Source: Aquila chrysaetos chrysaetos
Lineage: Eukaryota > Chordata > Aves > Accipitriformes > Accipitridae
Direction of reading: 5' to 3'
NCBI RefSeq assembly: GCF_900496995.4
Contig: NC_044029.1
Location: 248,001-312,000 of the forward strand
Length of the DNA: 64,000 bases
Shown here in pieces: positions 1-15,000 of this stretch. The notes below the pieces were generated by a model. The model was not told the DNA's origin and made no database searches. It saw only the letters and a program-made list of their open reading frames with translations. Position numbers and translations under genes: made by a program. Position 1 is the first letter of the stretch. Each line of letters opens with the position of its first letter.

Positions 1-77
1 GCCATTGGTGAGGAACGCAGAGTTCTAGCAGGCAACTGTGCTGCTCTGCAACAGTGAGACACCCTCCAAATGAATAG

Positions 78-3816
<3,739 letters not shown>

Positions 3817-4680
3817 AACTGGATGTCTAGTATGGCTCAAAAAGCTGCAGCAACTCTCTGGAGTACTTAATGTGAAGGCTGGAGGCTTACACTCTCAGCT
3901 AGAGGAGAAAGAAAATGCCTTTTCAAGCATCCTTTCTACCATCTGACCTGCTATCAGTAAATCAAACCTCTCTTCACTGTAACGTTGAAATTATCGGGTG
4001 ACTTCAGTAGGACACATGCAGCCCGATTTGAGCTAAATGAAAATATCTGCACTTGAGTCTGGAATATAGTGGGTTTTTTTGTTTTGGTTAGTTTTTAAAT
4101 GTGATAGCCTGTTCAATAATCCACTTCCGAAAATATTCACAGCAAAGCCTTAATTTGTCATGATTTTTAAATGTTGTATTTAATTTGTAATTTTTATCTG
4201 AAGAAAGATTTGCTGTAATATATTTGAAAATAACATTAAACATATCATATGTAAATCCTGGATATGCTGCCATTTTGCTGCTTCTGTTGTCTTCCCCTGT
4301 GTCTCATGTGTTTTGTTTAATCAAGTTGACTTTCTTCAAGAGACAACACTTCTGTTATTTACCTTGGGAGATTACTCCAGAAGGTGTATGGTTTCTAAAG
4401 CTTATCTGAATCTCTTGGGCCTGCAAAATGAAACTGGAAATCTTGTAAAACCAGACACTTTCATATCTTTTCTCCACTTCTGCTTCTGCCCCCAAACCAG
4501 AAGTGCAACAGAAATGAAGGAAACAAACTTATCTGAAATTCTTAAACCTCAGAAACTTTCAATTCAACTTTTGGATGAAGTTTCACAAAGAGGCAGAACT
4601 CAGGTTTTACTGAGATGACTCGCTCATTAACTGCCACCATGGCATTTATATTAATAAACAGCTTTAAAAAGCAACCAAAG
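3817..4680 (+). other. GUCY2C: GUCY2C 3' UTR (end inferred)
   Basis: Sequence after the TAA stop, up to just past the first AATAAA on this strand (4653-4658). The length of about 0.86 kb is an inference from the signal position. Small open frames at 4224-4618 lie inside it and have no protein-like features. Confidence 0.6.
4653..4658 (+). promoter_or_regulatory. GUCY2C: Poly(A) signal AATAAA, probable GUCY2C 3' end
   Basis: Canonical AATAAA about 0.84 kb after the GUCY2C stop, in ATTAATAAACAG. The next sense AATAAA that I noticed is at 6603-6608, beyond the CR1 copy, so this one is the better candidate. Confidence 0.55.
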
Positions 4681-7600
4681 CACAAGGGATGCATGTAAAA
4701 GAAAATCAGCATTCACACGAAGAAATAACTAGTGAGTGAAACTTTTGCAAAGGCCTGTTGTGCCTTGGTGGCTTTCAAAGCAGAGCTACTTCTTCTACCA
4801 TTGTCAAATATTGGTCAGTATTCAAACCCTAAAACTTGGTGCAAAATCATTCTTTTATGGATTTGAACAGCATCTTTGTTCAAGTAAACAACTGAAAATT
4901 TTTTAAAAAGAGCAAGCCAGTTGCCTGTGTTTTTTCTTTGTCAACCTAAACTGGCTTTGTAAGAACACACACACACACAAAGAACAACCTAGGTGTAAAT
5001 AGACAGATCTGAAGTGCAAAGATTCCTGGAAAAATTAAATCAGGAGGTGCTGCAGGGCTCATACTCTTGCCTAATGAATGCAAATACCTACACCCAGGAA
5101 CATGATACAGACAGAAGGAGCAGATAGCATGTAACCAACAGCCACAGCCTTCAGATTGTCTTAAACTTGGACTGGCACTAATACTATAACATTACTTCTT
5201 CAGTCTGTGTCCTAATGGAAGTGTTCATTGGGATAAGGATAGAAAAAAATGTCTGGTATTCTAAAACTGGTATGTATTGAAAAGACTACCAGTACAGTAA
5301 AAAAATATAGTCTGCTATTTCCTACCCTGTGGTGCCAATCATAGAATCATAGAATTGTTTAGGTTGGAAAAGACCTTTAAGATCATCGAGTCCAACCACC
5401 AACCCAACCACCACCATGTCCACTAAACCACTAAACCATTTGCTGAAGTGCCTTGTCTATGTGCTTTTTGAACACCTCCAGGGATCGTGAGTCCACTACT
5501 ACTCTGGGCAGCCTGTTCCAATGCCTGACAACCCTCTCAGTAAAGAAATTTTTCCTGATATCCAATCTAAACCTCCCCTGCTGCAACTTGAGGCCATTTC
5601 CTCTCGTCCTACCTCCAGCCACCTGACAGAAGGGACCAGCACCCACCTCACTACAACCTCCTTTCGGGTAGTTGTAGAGAGCAAAAAGGTCTCCCCTCAG
5701 CCTCCTTTTCTCCAGACTAAACAACCCCAGCTCCCTCAGCCGGTCCTCATAAGACTTATGCTCCAGACCCCTCACCAGCTTTGTTGCCCTTCTCCGGACA
5801 TGTTCCAGCAACTCAATGTCTTTCCTGTATTGGGGGGCCCAAAACTGAACACAGGACTCGAGGTGCGTCCTCACCAGTGCCGAGTACAGGGGAACAATCA
5901 CCTCCCTGCTCCTGCCAGCCACACTATTTCTGATACAGGCCAGGATGCTGTTGGCCGCCTTGGCCACCTGGGCACACTGCTGGCTCATATTCAGCCGGCT
6001 GTCGACCAGCACCCCCAGGTCTTTTTCTGCCAGGCAGCTTTCCAGCCACTCTTCCCCAAGCCTGTAGTGCTGCATGGGGTGGTTGTGACCCAAGTGCAGG
6101 ACCCGGCACTTGGCCTTGTTGAACCTCAACAAGCTTCGTCTCTATGTCTGCATTCTTGGGTGTGACCGCTGTGCTTCTTGGCACCACTGGACTCTTCTGG
6201 TTGCTGTATCTGATACGCTCAGCAAGTGTAGCTGTAATGCACTGACAAGCGCTGGACTCCTCAAGCCTGAAGAAGCCCACTACTACTATCTTAAGCAGAG
6301 CTGCTCTGATCTTTGAAGTGAATTAAGTCTGTTTTTAAAAGAGGAGTTTTGTGGGTTTCATCCTCGACACCTCTGAGATATAAATTATGTTAGAGAAATG
6401 TCTGCTGACACTGATTGAGACAATTAATTTAAACAGTGTTTAGTTTTCAGTAGCTCTTCTCTTTCCTGCATTCTTCAGATCATAAATTTAATATAATTCT
6501 TTGAAGATAGTTACCTTAGCAATGAGTCAATGGACCCAACTTCTGGTAGTGTGGTTGTGGTGGTGGTTGTGTCCCTGGCCATACCTGTCACCCATATGTG
6601 ACAATAAAATCAGTTTTGACTACCCTTTTTAAAAATTTGCTCCTGGTTTCTGGATTGAATCTGTCAGATTCAATGTCTTACCGTTGCATCTTGTTATCGA
6701 ATGTTAGATCAAAGAGCCCTCTACCACCAGAAATCTGTCACTGAAGGTCCTTCAATTCACCTCTCCTGTTTTTTTTAAGCAGTTATATATATATAACAGA
6801 AATGTTATATTAAAAACCTAGTGTGAGATATAATTTTGTTCTCCAAGTGGAAAGGATTTTGGCTGCACCATCACCATCCATTTGAACTTAACTCACACCC
6901 CCAAAAATTCTGTGAATCCCTGAGCTGGGAGCATGTGGAAGTGAATCTTTCCAAATACACAGCTTTGGTCATATTCAGGCCCTCCCCCTGTCTCCATCTC
7001 ATTTTTGTCATGCATCCGCACTCTCCTCCTGTTTCAGCATTGTATATTTGTGCTCTCTATCCTAGTTTGCATGTGCCTCCAATTCCTGGCCATGCCCATC
7101 ACTTGTACACAGAGAATCTTGTTTTAAACACTACTTTTTTTTTTTTTTTTCCCTCTGGTAATCCTATACAGGGAATTCTATGGAAAATATAATTTTTTAT
7201 TTTACTTCACCAACACAGTCAAACTGAGAGCAGCATGTGGCAGAGGTGAATTTCTCACTGGAAAAACCTTTGGAAAATATTCCTCCAGAGCAAACACAGC
7301 ATCCATTCATGATTAGACATTTAAGAGTTATTTTTCACTGGGGAGGCAAAAAAAAAAGTAACAGCACTGTGTTTTATCCTTATCTTTTGCTGAGAAGTAG
7401 CCCAGAACAAAACAGCGATGGGTATGGAAGGACTTCTGCCGCCGGCAGTTGCGTTACAGTGCTCTCACCCTGGGCTTGAGGCCAAGTCTTGCTGTTTGGC
7501 CTGAGCTGGCTGGCGTGTGACCTCGTTATCTGAAGCTATTACAGGCACCGGTATCAAATTTGAACTATCTTAAACAATTACCAAAACACAAAGTCCTAAC

Positions 7601-7879
7601 AATGGCTGTTTTAGGACAGTGGTAGAGTATCCAACACTGGGGGAGAAGAAAAGGCAGCATCTCAAAATGATGTGAATCACGGGGGCAGGGCCTGTTTCTA
7701 TCTGTAAACGCTGAGAGAAGGACCATCCCTCAGCTTTTCTGCTGAGACACATGCAGCGGTTGTTCTTCCGAACAGGGCCGAAAGCTGCTCTTCCTCTGAT
7801 GCAAAACGCATAGTTTAACAAGACGCCACCTCACTCATGTTGCTTTACGGGGCCCTTTCCTGATAAACCTTCACCCCTT
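4681..7879. other. GUCY2C-PLBD1 intergenic region
   Basis: No gene is recognisable here. It holds the CR1 copy at about 5338-6127, a short (CA) tract near 4967-4978, a GTGGTGGTGG-type stretch near 6549-6570, a short (TA) run near 6784-6794 and a T-run near 7134-7150. The rest looks unique. Confidence 0.75.
5338..6127 (-). mobile_element. CR1 non-LTR retrotransposon, 5'-truncated, with open ORF2 C-terminus
   Basis: The + strand reads the reverse complement of a CR1 3' end: AATCATAGAATCATAGAAT (terminal 8-mer repeat) at the left, then the conserved GGTTGGAAAAGACCTTTAAG 3' tail. On the - strand a frame at 5431-6132 stays open for 233 codons and encodes the region after the reverse transcriptase core of ORF2 ([50 protein letters not shown]). 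The element is truncated at its 5' side near 6127, so the endonuclease and catalytic RT motifs are absent and it cannot be autonomous. The frame lacks stops, which suggests a fairly young copy. Confidence 0.92.
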
Positions 7880-9080
7880 TTTGGTTCATCACCCTCGCCA
7901 AGCCCAGTGGCCCAGCAGGCACCAGCCTGCGGCTCCCTCCTCGCCGCCGCGAGCCGGCCAGCGTGGCGGGCAGGCCCGACCTCAGCCCGGAGCAAACCCC
8001 ACATCCCGGCCAGGCCTCGGCGGCTCCACACAAGCGCCTGGGCCCTGGGCTTGCAGCTCCCTGGCGCCTTCTGCCATCACCGCCAGCACGACGGGCTGCA
8101 AGGCGGCCGGGCACAGAGGGCAGCGGGCAAGCCGGGCCGGCGGGGCGGCCGGCCGCCCCGGGCCCAACAGCCGCCTCGGGGCCTCTGCCGCGACACTTCG
8201 GGCGGGAAGCGCGGTCCGGAAAGCGGCCGCCGCTGCCGGCCTCCCCGGGGCACGTCCCGGACCCAGAGGGGAGAGGGCGGCCGGCGCGGGGGGGCAGCCC
8301 TCGCACCGGCAGGGCCACCCCCAGCACAGGGCGCCGGGGCGGGCGCCGGAGGAGGCGGGTGCAGCGCTGAGACCTGCCCTGAGCGAGGGAACTTCTTAAA
8401 GTCCCGCCGCCTCCCGGCGCCCAGAGGAGGCGCGGAGGAGCAGCAGCATGGCCCGGCTCGGCGGCGGCGTGTGCTGCTTCTGGGGGCTTGCCCTCCTGTG
8501 GGCGGCGGCGGCGGGCCGAGCAGGTGAGGCAAGCGGCGGGGCGGGAGGCCGGCCCTGAGAGGGCGGCAGGGGGGCCTCGCCCCGCAGCCCCCCCCGCCCC
8601 ACCCCGCCGCGGCGGGCGAGAAGGGAGGGAGGCAGCGGGGCTGCCCCCAGCCCCGGGGGTGCCGGGCGACCGGGAGGGGCTGTCCCGCCGGCGGAGCCCG
8701 GCTCGGGGCTCGGCGCGGCCCGCCCCGGGGGGCCCGCCCCGGAGGACCCGCCGGGCTCCGCGCCTCACCTTGAGCAGCTGCGCCTCCTCCGCGGCTGGCT
8801 CCGGCGGGAAAGGCCCCCCGTGCCGCCCTGGAGACGGGTGCGAGGCGGCGATGGGCCTCGTCCCCCGGCAGTGTCGCGGCGGTTAAGCCCGTTCCCCTCC
8901 CGCTCCGGCGGGACCCCGCAGGGCGGGGAGCGGCCCGGCGGCCTCCGGGGCTTGCCCGGAGAGCACCTGAGAAGCGGCCGGCCGGGGCGGGCTCGGCCGT
9001 GGTGCCTCGTGGGCGTCAAGTGCTGGCGCCCGGTTCCCGCGTGCCTTCGGAACGACTTTGCCGTTCCCGGCATGGGCGAG
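7880..9080 (+). promoter_or_regulatory. PLBD1: CpG island, PLBD1 promoter and first exon
   Basis: About 1.2 kb of very GC-rich, CpG-dense sequence, including several GC-box-like GGGCGG/CCGCCC stretches, in an otherwise AT-rich window. It surrounds the PLBD1 start codon at 8448 and extends into intron 1. I see no convincing TATA box, which fits a broad CpG-island promoter. The transcription start is probably within about 100 bases upstream of 8448, but cannot be fixed from sequence. Long open frames on both strands here are a by-product of base composition. Confidence 0.85.
8448..8523 (+). CDS. PLBD1: PLBD1 exon 1: signal peptide
   Basis: ATG at 8448 has A at -3 and G at +4. Residues 1-25 have a hydrophobic core ([16 protein letters not shown]) and end G-R-A, a plausible signal peptidase site just before E26. 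The donor is GTGAGG at 8524, leaving one base of codon 26. The leader is shorter and less leucine-rich than in human PLBD1. Confidence 0.9.
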
Positions 9081-12000
9081 GGGATCCAAAGTAAGAATCT
9101 GACAGATGGGAAGCTGCCTTGGGCACCCAGCGGTGCTGGGTTTTAATGTAACACGTGTGCGCGGGAATCATTTAGGATGGACACCTCGGTTGGGTGCTGT
9201 GGCCTACCGCGGGCTGCAACTTGCATCTTTAACAGAGTTGTAGTGCCAGCCTATGGGTATAGGTCACCGTCTGTGTTTCAGAATTTGTACCTATGCATGA
9301 TCTGATGCTTTCTGAGTCGATAAACTTGTGTTGCCGTTACAGTAAGTAATTCACCAGTATCTGATTAACTTAAAAGTTGAAGTTGTTTTCTATGGTATAA
9401 AAATCAAAGTTGTTTTTTATGGTATAAGCACCACTTCATGCTAATTTTGTGCTCGCGGTTGCTTTTCATCATATATTTGCATAATATACTTTTCCAGTCA
9501 AAGTTGTAAGGCTCAAATTAGGGTAGTTGACTAACTGAAATTTTTGTAACGCTTTTGATCTTCCTCTGTTGACTGAGAGTGCTTTTCTGTCTCCTGATTC
9601 TAGAGCTTTATTCTTGCTCAACTTCAGAGTCAGGTTTGGATGCAAGCAGAATTTGGCAAGTGCCATAATGGTGCATTTTGGTGAGCTCCACGGTTTTCCA
9701 TAGAATCTCGTCTTCCTGCTTAAAAATTTGGGTTTCTGCTTGGTATGTTTGAGAAACATTGCACCTGTGGACACACGCTCTGATAGCTAACTATGTGCTA
9801 GAAAAGATAGGCCAGTCAGGTGTGAACATAGGATTATTATTATTATTATTGTTTTTTTCATTTCAAAGTATGAAACAGGTTTACCAGCAACTGGAAGGAT
9901 AGGGAAAGGAGTCACTAAAGAAGGGAGTTTAAGAAATGCTGAGCAAGTGTGGAGTATGTGAAAGTGAAGCTGCCTCTGGAGGGTCAGTAAAAGTTAGTGA
10001 CAGACAGCAGCCATTTAGAGCAGAATGCCCATTAGAGAATTCTGGATACCATTTGTACTGACGGTAATAGTAGGTTGTTGGGGAGCAAATCTCAGCAGGA
10101 GAGTATCTCCCTATTCTGCTGCTTTCAGTGAATTCTGAAGATCCTAAGGGCTAGATTCAGTGCTTATCTTCTGGAAAATTCCTAGTTAATTTATTAATTG
10201 CCACAAAACAAGGAGAGATTAAGGTAACAGTTGTTTTAATGTCCAAAATGTTACAAGCATCTCATTTTGCCAATGGTCCTACCTCATCTTGGAGGCCTTC
10301 TTTTCAAGCCTTACCTGAATTGGCAAAACCTTTTACTGTACTGTACTGTATTAGCAGAACTGAAGGAGGGGTCAACTGTGAATCATGCAGAGGGAGTGAA
10401 AGGAAGTTTGGGGTATAGAGGTGGTTTCAGCTAATACCTGACTGATTGCTCACATCATAGTTCAAGTACTGGGAGAAAACTACCAAGTAGCAAATACAAA
10501 TGCCTTTAGGCTATTTAATGGTGTAAACTTGGCCTTCAGCACTGTGAATTGTCTAGATTTTTTTTTTTTAATTGGTTCATTGTTCTTTAGCATTTTGAAC
10601 GCCTTGAAGGATCTTCATCATGCTGGTTGGAAACTGTTTCTAGAGAATTTTACTCTGGTAAAAATGACTTAAATTTAGGGACTATGAGAGGAGTGAAGCT
10701 ACTTGTGAAATTATTTTTGTTTCCTCTGTGGATGACCTATACTGGGGACCTATAACTGTTTTGGCAAGTTTTCTGCATCAGCTAAGGTTTACCAGTAAGT
10801 GTCCTTGTGAACATGAAAACCATACAAGACTCAAACTCCTAATTTATAGTTCACATTTGAATATTGCTTCTCTCTCATGTAAGCACAAATCAGGGGATTA
10901 GGCTTCAAATAATGACAGGCCTGTTAGAGGCAAATTGAAAAATTACTTAGACCTGAAATGTATGAGGAAATAGGGTGAATTAAGGCTAGTAGAATAGAAA
11001 ATGCAAATACCTTATATTCAAGGAGAACAAGAAAGCATTTACACCTTTAATTGAAAATTACTGGGTTTTGTGTTAAGTTCTTGTGTGGTTTAAGCTAATC
11101 TCTAAAGAAGTCCTGGGGTACTTAACATTCATTTTTGTAATGGATTCCAATCATAACTGTACTTCGAAATCTCAGTTGTACTTTAGAGGTATACAACCTT
11201 TTTAAACAGTTAAAAGGATGGTCCTAAAATTTTTAATGGGAAGATGGGACAAGCTCTATCAAATTACAAAACTGAACAGAAATATCAGATGCTCCTTATT
11301 ATGGTTGACCTGAAATATTTAAATACTACACTGTCCTAATGTAATCTTTACTACTGAACATTAGCTGTAGGAGAGGGTATAGTGAAAACAGGAGATGTGC
11401 AACTTTGTGCTAGGTTTTCTGTGTTTCGAAGTTGTGCAAAACTAGTTTTCGGTGAAACAGAGTGATAGCTTCCTTATTTAGTGGAAAGTTTATAGGTGGA
11501 ATCAATGAAATACATTTGAACACCTCTACAAAAAAAGGCTTCACCTTTGAAAAGCCATAGATAAAAACAAGCATGTAAAATATAGATAAAAATCAGTAGT
11601 TAAGGAAGCCAGTGGTTTTCCTATTATTAGGAGATGCTCACAGTTGTTAACTTAATTTGGCTTGTTACATGCAACCTGACCAGTGCTTCATTGCTTGTGA
11701 GTTAGCTTGTTTCTCAGACTAAGGAAAAATATGAATATTAATTCTCACCCACAAACCTTGTAGCTCTTTCATCTGCAATAAAAAGGGAGTTCCGTTAATT
11801 TCTCTAATCTGAAAGTCCAATAGCCTATCTAGATATATGTATGTTTTAAAAACAACTTATGGCTGGGAAAGCATAAGGAAAAGCAGCAGTACAGCAAGAT
11901 GGCCCAATACAACTGCTGGAATAAGAGATGCTAGGGCCCCTGCCTCACCCTCCAGAAATAAACATAAAAATGCCAAAATTATTCAAGGGGAAGGGTCCTG

Positions 12001-15000
12001 TTGTTGCAGGACACATATGGGATTGTTTGGAAATGTGCAGTTGCTTCTTGTATATCTATATTTCATGTTATACTTCAGTTCTGGATGGTTTTCTTGTCAA
12101 GGGTAGTGCTGCTAGTTTAGATGAACACAGATTAAATTGTAACAGACTGAGTGATAGCAAATGCTTTGATTACATTGTAGTGTAAGCATGTTTTAAGTGT
12201 ACACAGATTTATAAGCTTGTAGTTTTAACTCCATCTGTAGCAAGATAAGTCATTATCTTCTAAATTATAACAATTACTGTATGATTATATATGTGTTCCT
12301 TGAAATAAACGTAGCAATTTCATATGTAGGTATTTGACACTTTAGACCAGGGCAATTAGATTTGCAGAAACTGACATGAAAATTAATGAGGTGAAATGGG
12401 ATGATGAGTGGATAAGTTGGAAAAAAAAAACCCCAAACCAGTAATGGGAAATGATCTTTTCCAGCATCACTGTTAAGCTGCATCTATTACAGCTACCTTG
12501 ATGCTGTTCCTCCAAAGGCCTCTCCAGGTTTGTTGCAAATTATCCTGTAATTTAATGTTTCCCCTTCTCTCCCATCCTCTTCTAGTCTTGGTTTTCTTCA
12601 GTTTAAATTTGTCATATAGTGAAGCTGGGGCAGGGCAAACTCCAAGGGTAATTTTAAAGTTTGTTCTGACTTTTGAAAATAGCTCTGCATGTTTATGCTC
12701 TGGCAGAGCATAAAACAAAGAAACACAGCCTGCCGTGTTAGAATACCTGTGTTAGATCAGTCTGTCTGGCAGCAGCATCAGCCTTCTTTTAAAAAAGAAA
12801 GCAATGGCTGTTTTGCTTTAGGCAGAAGAAGGTTTCTTTGACAAACCTATTTAGTCTGTGGGCACTACTAACAATACCCAGCTGCCCAGTTCCTCTTGAC
12901 TACTCGCCACCTCTCTGGAGCCTACTGAAGAGATGGGAAGAAGATCGTCTTTTTCCCCTACTTTGTTCTTGCTCTTTTTACCTATTCCTCAGCTGTCTTT
13001 GTGTACTGGGCACGTGGTCTGTCTCTCCTCTGCCCTGCAGTGGGCTTCTTGGTTGGAGTCAGCCTTTCCCTTTACTGCTGGATAGGTTAGTTGTGTTCTG
13101 CACTGACCCCTTGGAGCACTTTTTCACAGGACCTCCCTTTCCCTGACCTCTTTGCTTATGTGAGCTTTAGCTGTGTAAGACGGCCTTTGGCTGTCTTCAG
13201 TGATGACCCTTATCAGCCTGCTCTTCTTTTTATAGATTTTCAGTCTGAGTGATTCCCATGTTTACCGTTAAGCTAAAGTAGCAGTTACCCCATGTATTAC
13301 TAGAAGATAGTTAAGGAGACAACAGAAAAGTAAGATTATAGCTGCTTGAAGAGTTATCCAGAGTCTGTCATGTCTCAGTCCTTTAAATAGCCTCAGTACC
13401 TGGCAGACGAAAAACATGTTTTTAAACACTGTGTTCCAAGTTCCTGAAATGACTTCATCTCTAAGTAGAGATTCATGTAAAAACTTCTATTCATAGAAAG
13501 GGTGGGGGGGAACCCAATTCCTTCTCCATTAAAATTCTGTTCTTGCTAATGCTTTTCCTGTCCATGTGAGAAGTGTCTCTAGTACATCATGAAGACTGAC
13601 ATAGTGGTACAAAGTCTAGCTGGAGGCCAGTAACTAGTGGTATATGCCAGCGGTCAATGCTGTTCAGCATCTTCCTTAATGATTGGGGTGATGGGGCAGA
13701 GTGTACCCTCAGCAAGTTTGCTGATGATACAAAACTGGGAGGAGTGGCTCATACATGAGGTGGTTGTGCTGCCATTCAGAGACCTCAACAGGCTGGAGAA
13801 ATGGACTGACAGGAAGCTTATGCAGTTCAACAAAGGGAAATGCCAAGTCCTGCATCTGGGAAGGAATAACCCCATGTACCAATATATGCTGGGGGGCTGA
13901 CTGTTTCGAAAGCAGCTTTGTAGAAAAGGGCATGGGGGTCCTGGTGGACGCCAAGCTGAACACGAGCCACCAATGTGCCCTTGTGGCAAGAAAGCATAAC
14001 TGTCTTCTGAGCTGCAGGAGGAGTGTTGCCAGCAGGTGGAGGGAGGTGATCCTTCCCCTCTGCTCAGCATTGGTAAGGACATGCCTGGAGTTCTGGGTCC
14101 AGTTGTGGGTTCCCCAGTACAAGAGAGATCTGGAGCTACTGGAGAGAGTGTGGCAAAGAGCTATGAAGGTGATTAAGGGACTGGAGTATCTCTCATGTGA
14201 GGAATGGCTGAGAGAGCTGGGACTGCTCCACCTGGAGAAGAGAAGGTGCAAGGGGGATCTCATCAATGTGTAAAAATGCTTGGGGGGGGGGGGGGGGGGC
14301 GTAAAGAAGATGGACCCAGGTTCTTTTCAATGGTGCCCAGTGACAGGACCAGAGGCAATGGGCACAGACTGAAACACAGGAGGCTCTCTGAACATTAGGA
14401 GATGCTTTTTTACTATGAAGGTGAGCAAACACTGGTATGTGTTGCCCAGAGAGGTTATAAAAATCTCCATCCTCGGAGATACTTAAAAGCCGTTTGGATA
14501 TGATCCTGCGCAACTTGCTCTAGGTGACCCTGCTTGAGCAGGGTGGTTGGACAACATGACCTCCAGAGGTCCCCTCCAACCTCAGCCATTCTGTGATTCT
14601 CAGAAAGAAACAGTTTTAGCTATTCTTGCTGGAACACTAGGAGAGAACAGCTTTCCGGCTGTTGAATGACACAAATTATTCCACAGTCTGGTAAAATGGA
14701 TGAAAACTGGCTTAAAGCGACTGAGTAACTGCTATGTCAAAAAGTGATTAGTTGGTGAAGGAGTTTGGTTCTTGGAAAATGTTTTTGCTTTTTTATTCAA
14801 ATAACTCATGGCTTTTCATAAAAATAGCTTCTTTATGTTACGTTTTAGAATACTGAATAAAGTGAGTGCACTTAATTTGAAATCAAACTAGCTGCTTAAT
14901 CACAAACATTTTACTTGCAGCTTTTTGAAGAGCATTAGGTATTGTGCTGGCATTATATTGCCTTTTTTATAGCTCCATTATCCTAGCATGCATACTAAGT

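Noticed and set aside
5521..6165. 214-codon frame on the + strand
   Set aside because: It is the antisense shadow of the CR1 ORF2 segment read on the - strand.
6603..6608. AATAAA as the GUCY2C poly(A) signal
   Set aside because: It would put a CR1 copy in the 3' UTR and make it about 2.8 kb; the AATAAA at 4653 is nearer, though an alternative longer transcript cannot be excluded.
7845..8768. 307-codon open frame on the - strand across the PLBD1 promoter, with several other overlapping frames
   Set aside because: It lies in a CpG island where stop codons are rare by composition; the translation is only Arg/Gly/Pro/Ala-rich and covers the antisense of the PLBD1 start exon.
13654..14513. Long - strand frames at 13.65-14.5 kb
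   Set aside because: Antisense of the degraded CR1 copy in PLBD1 intron 1.
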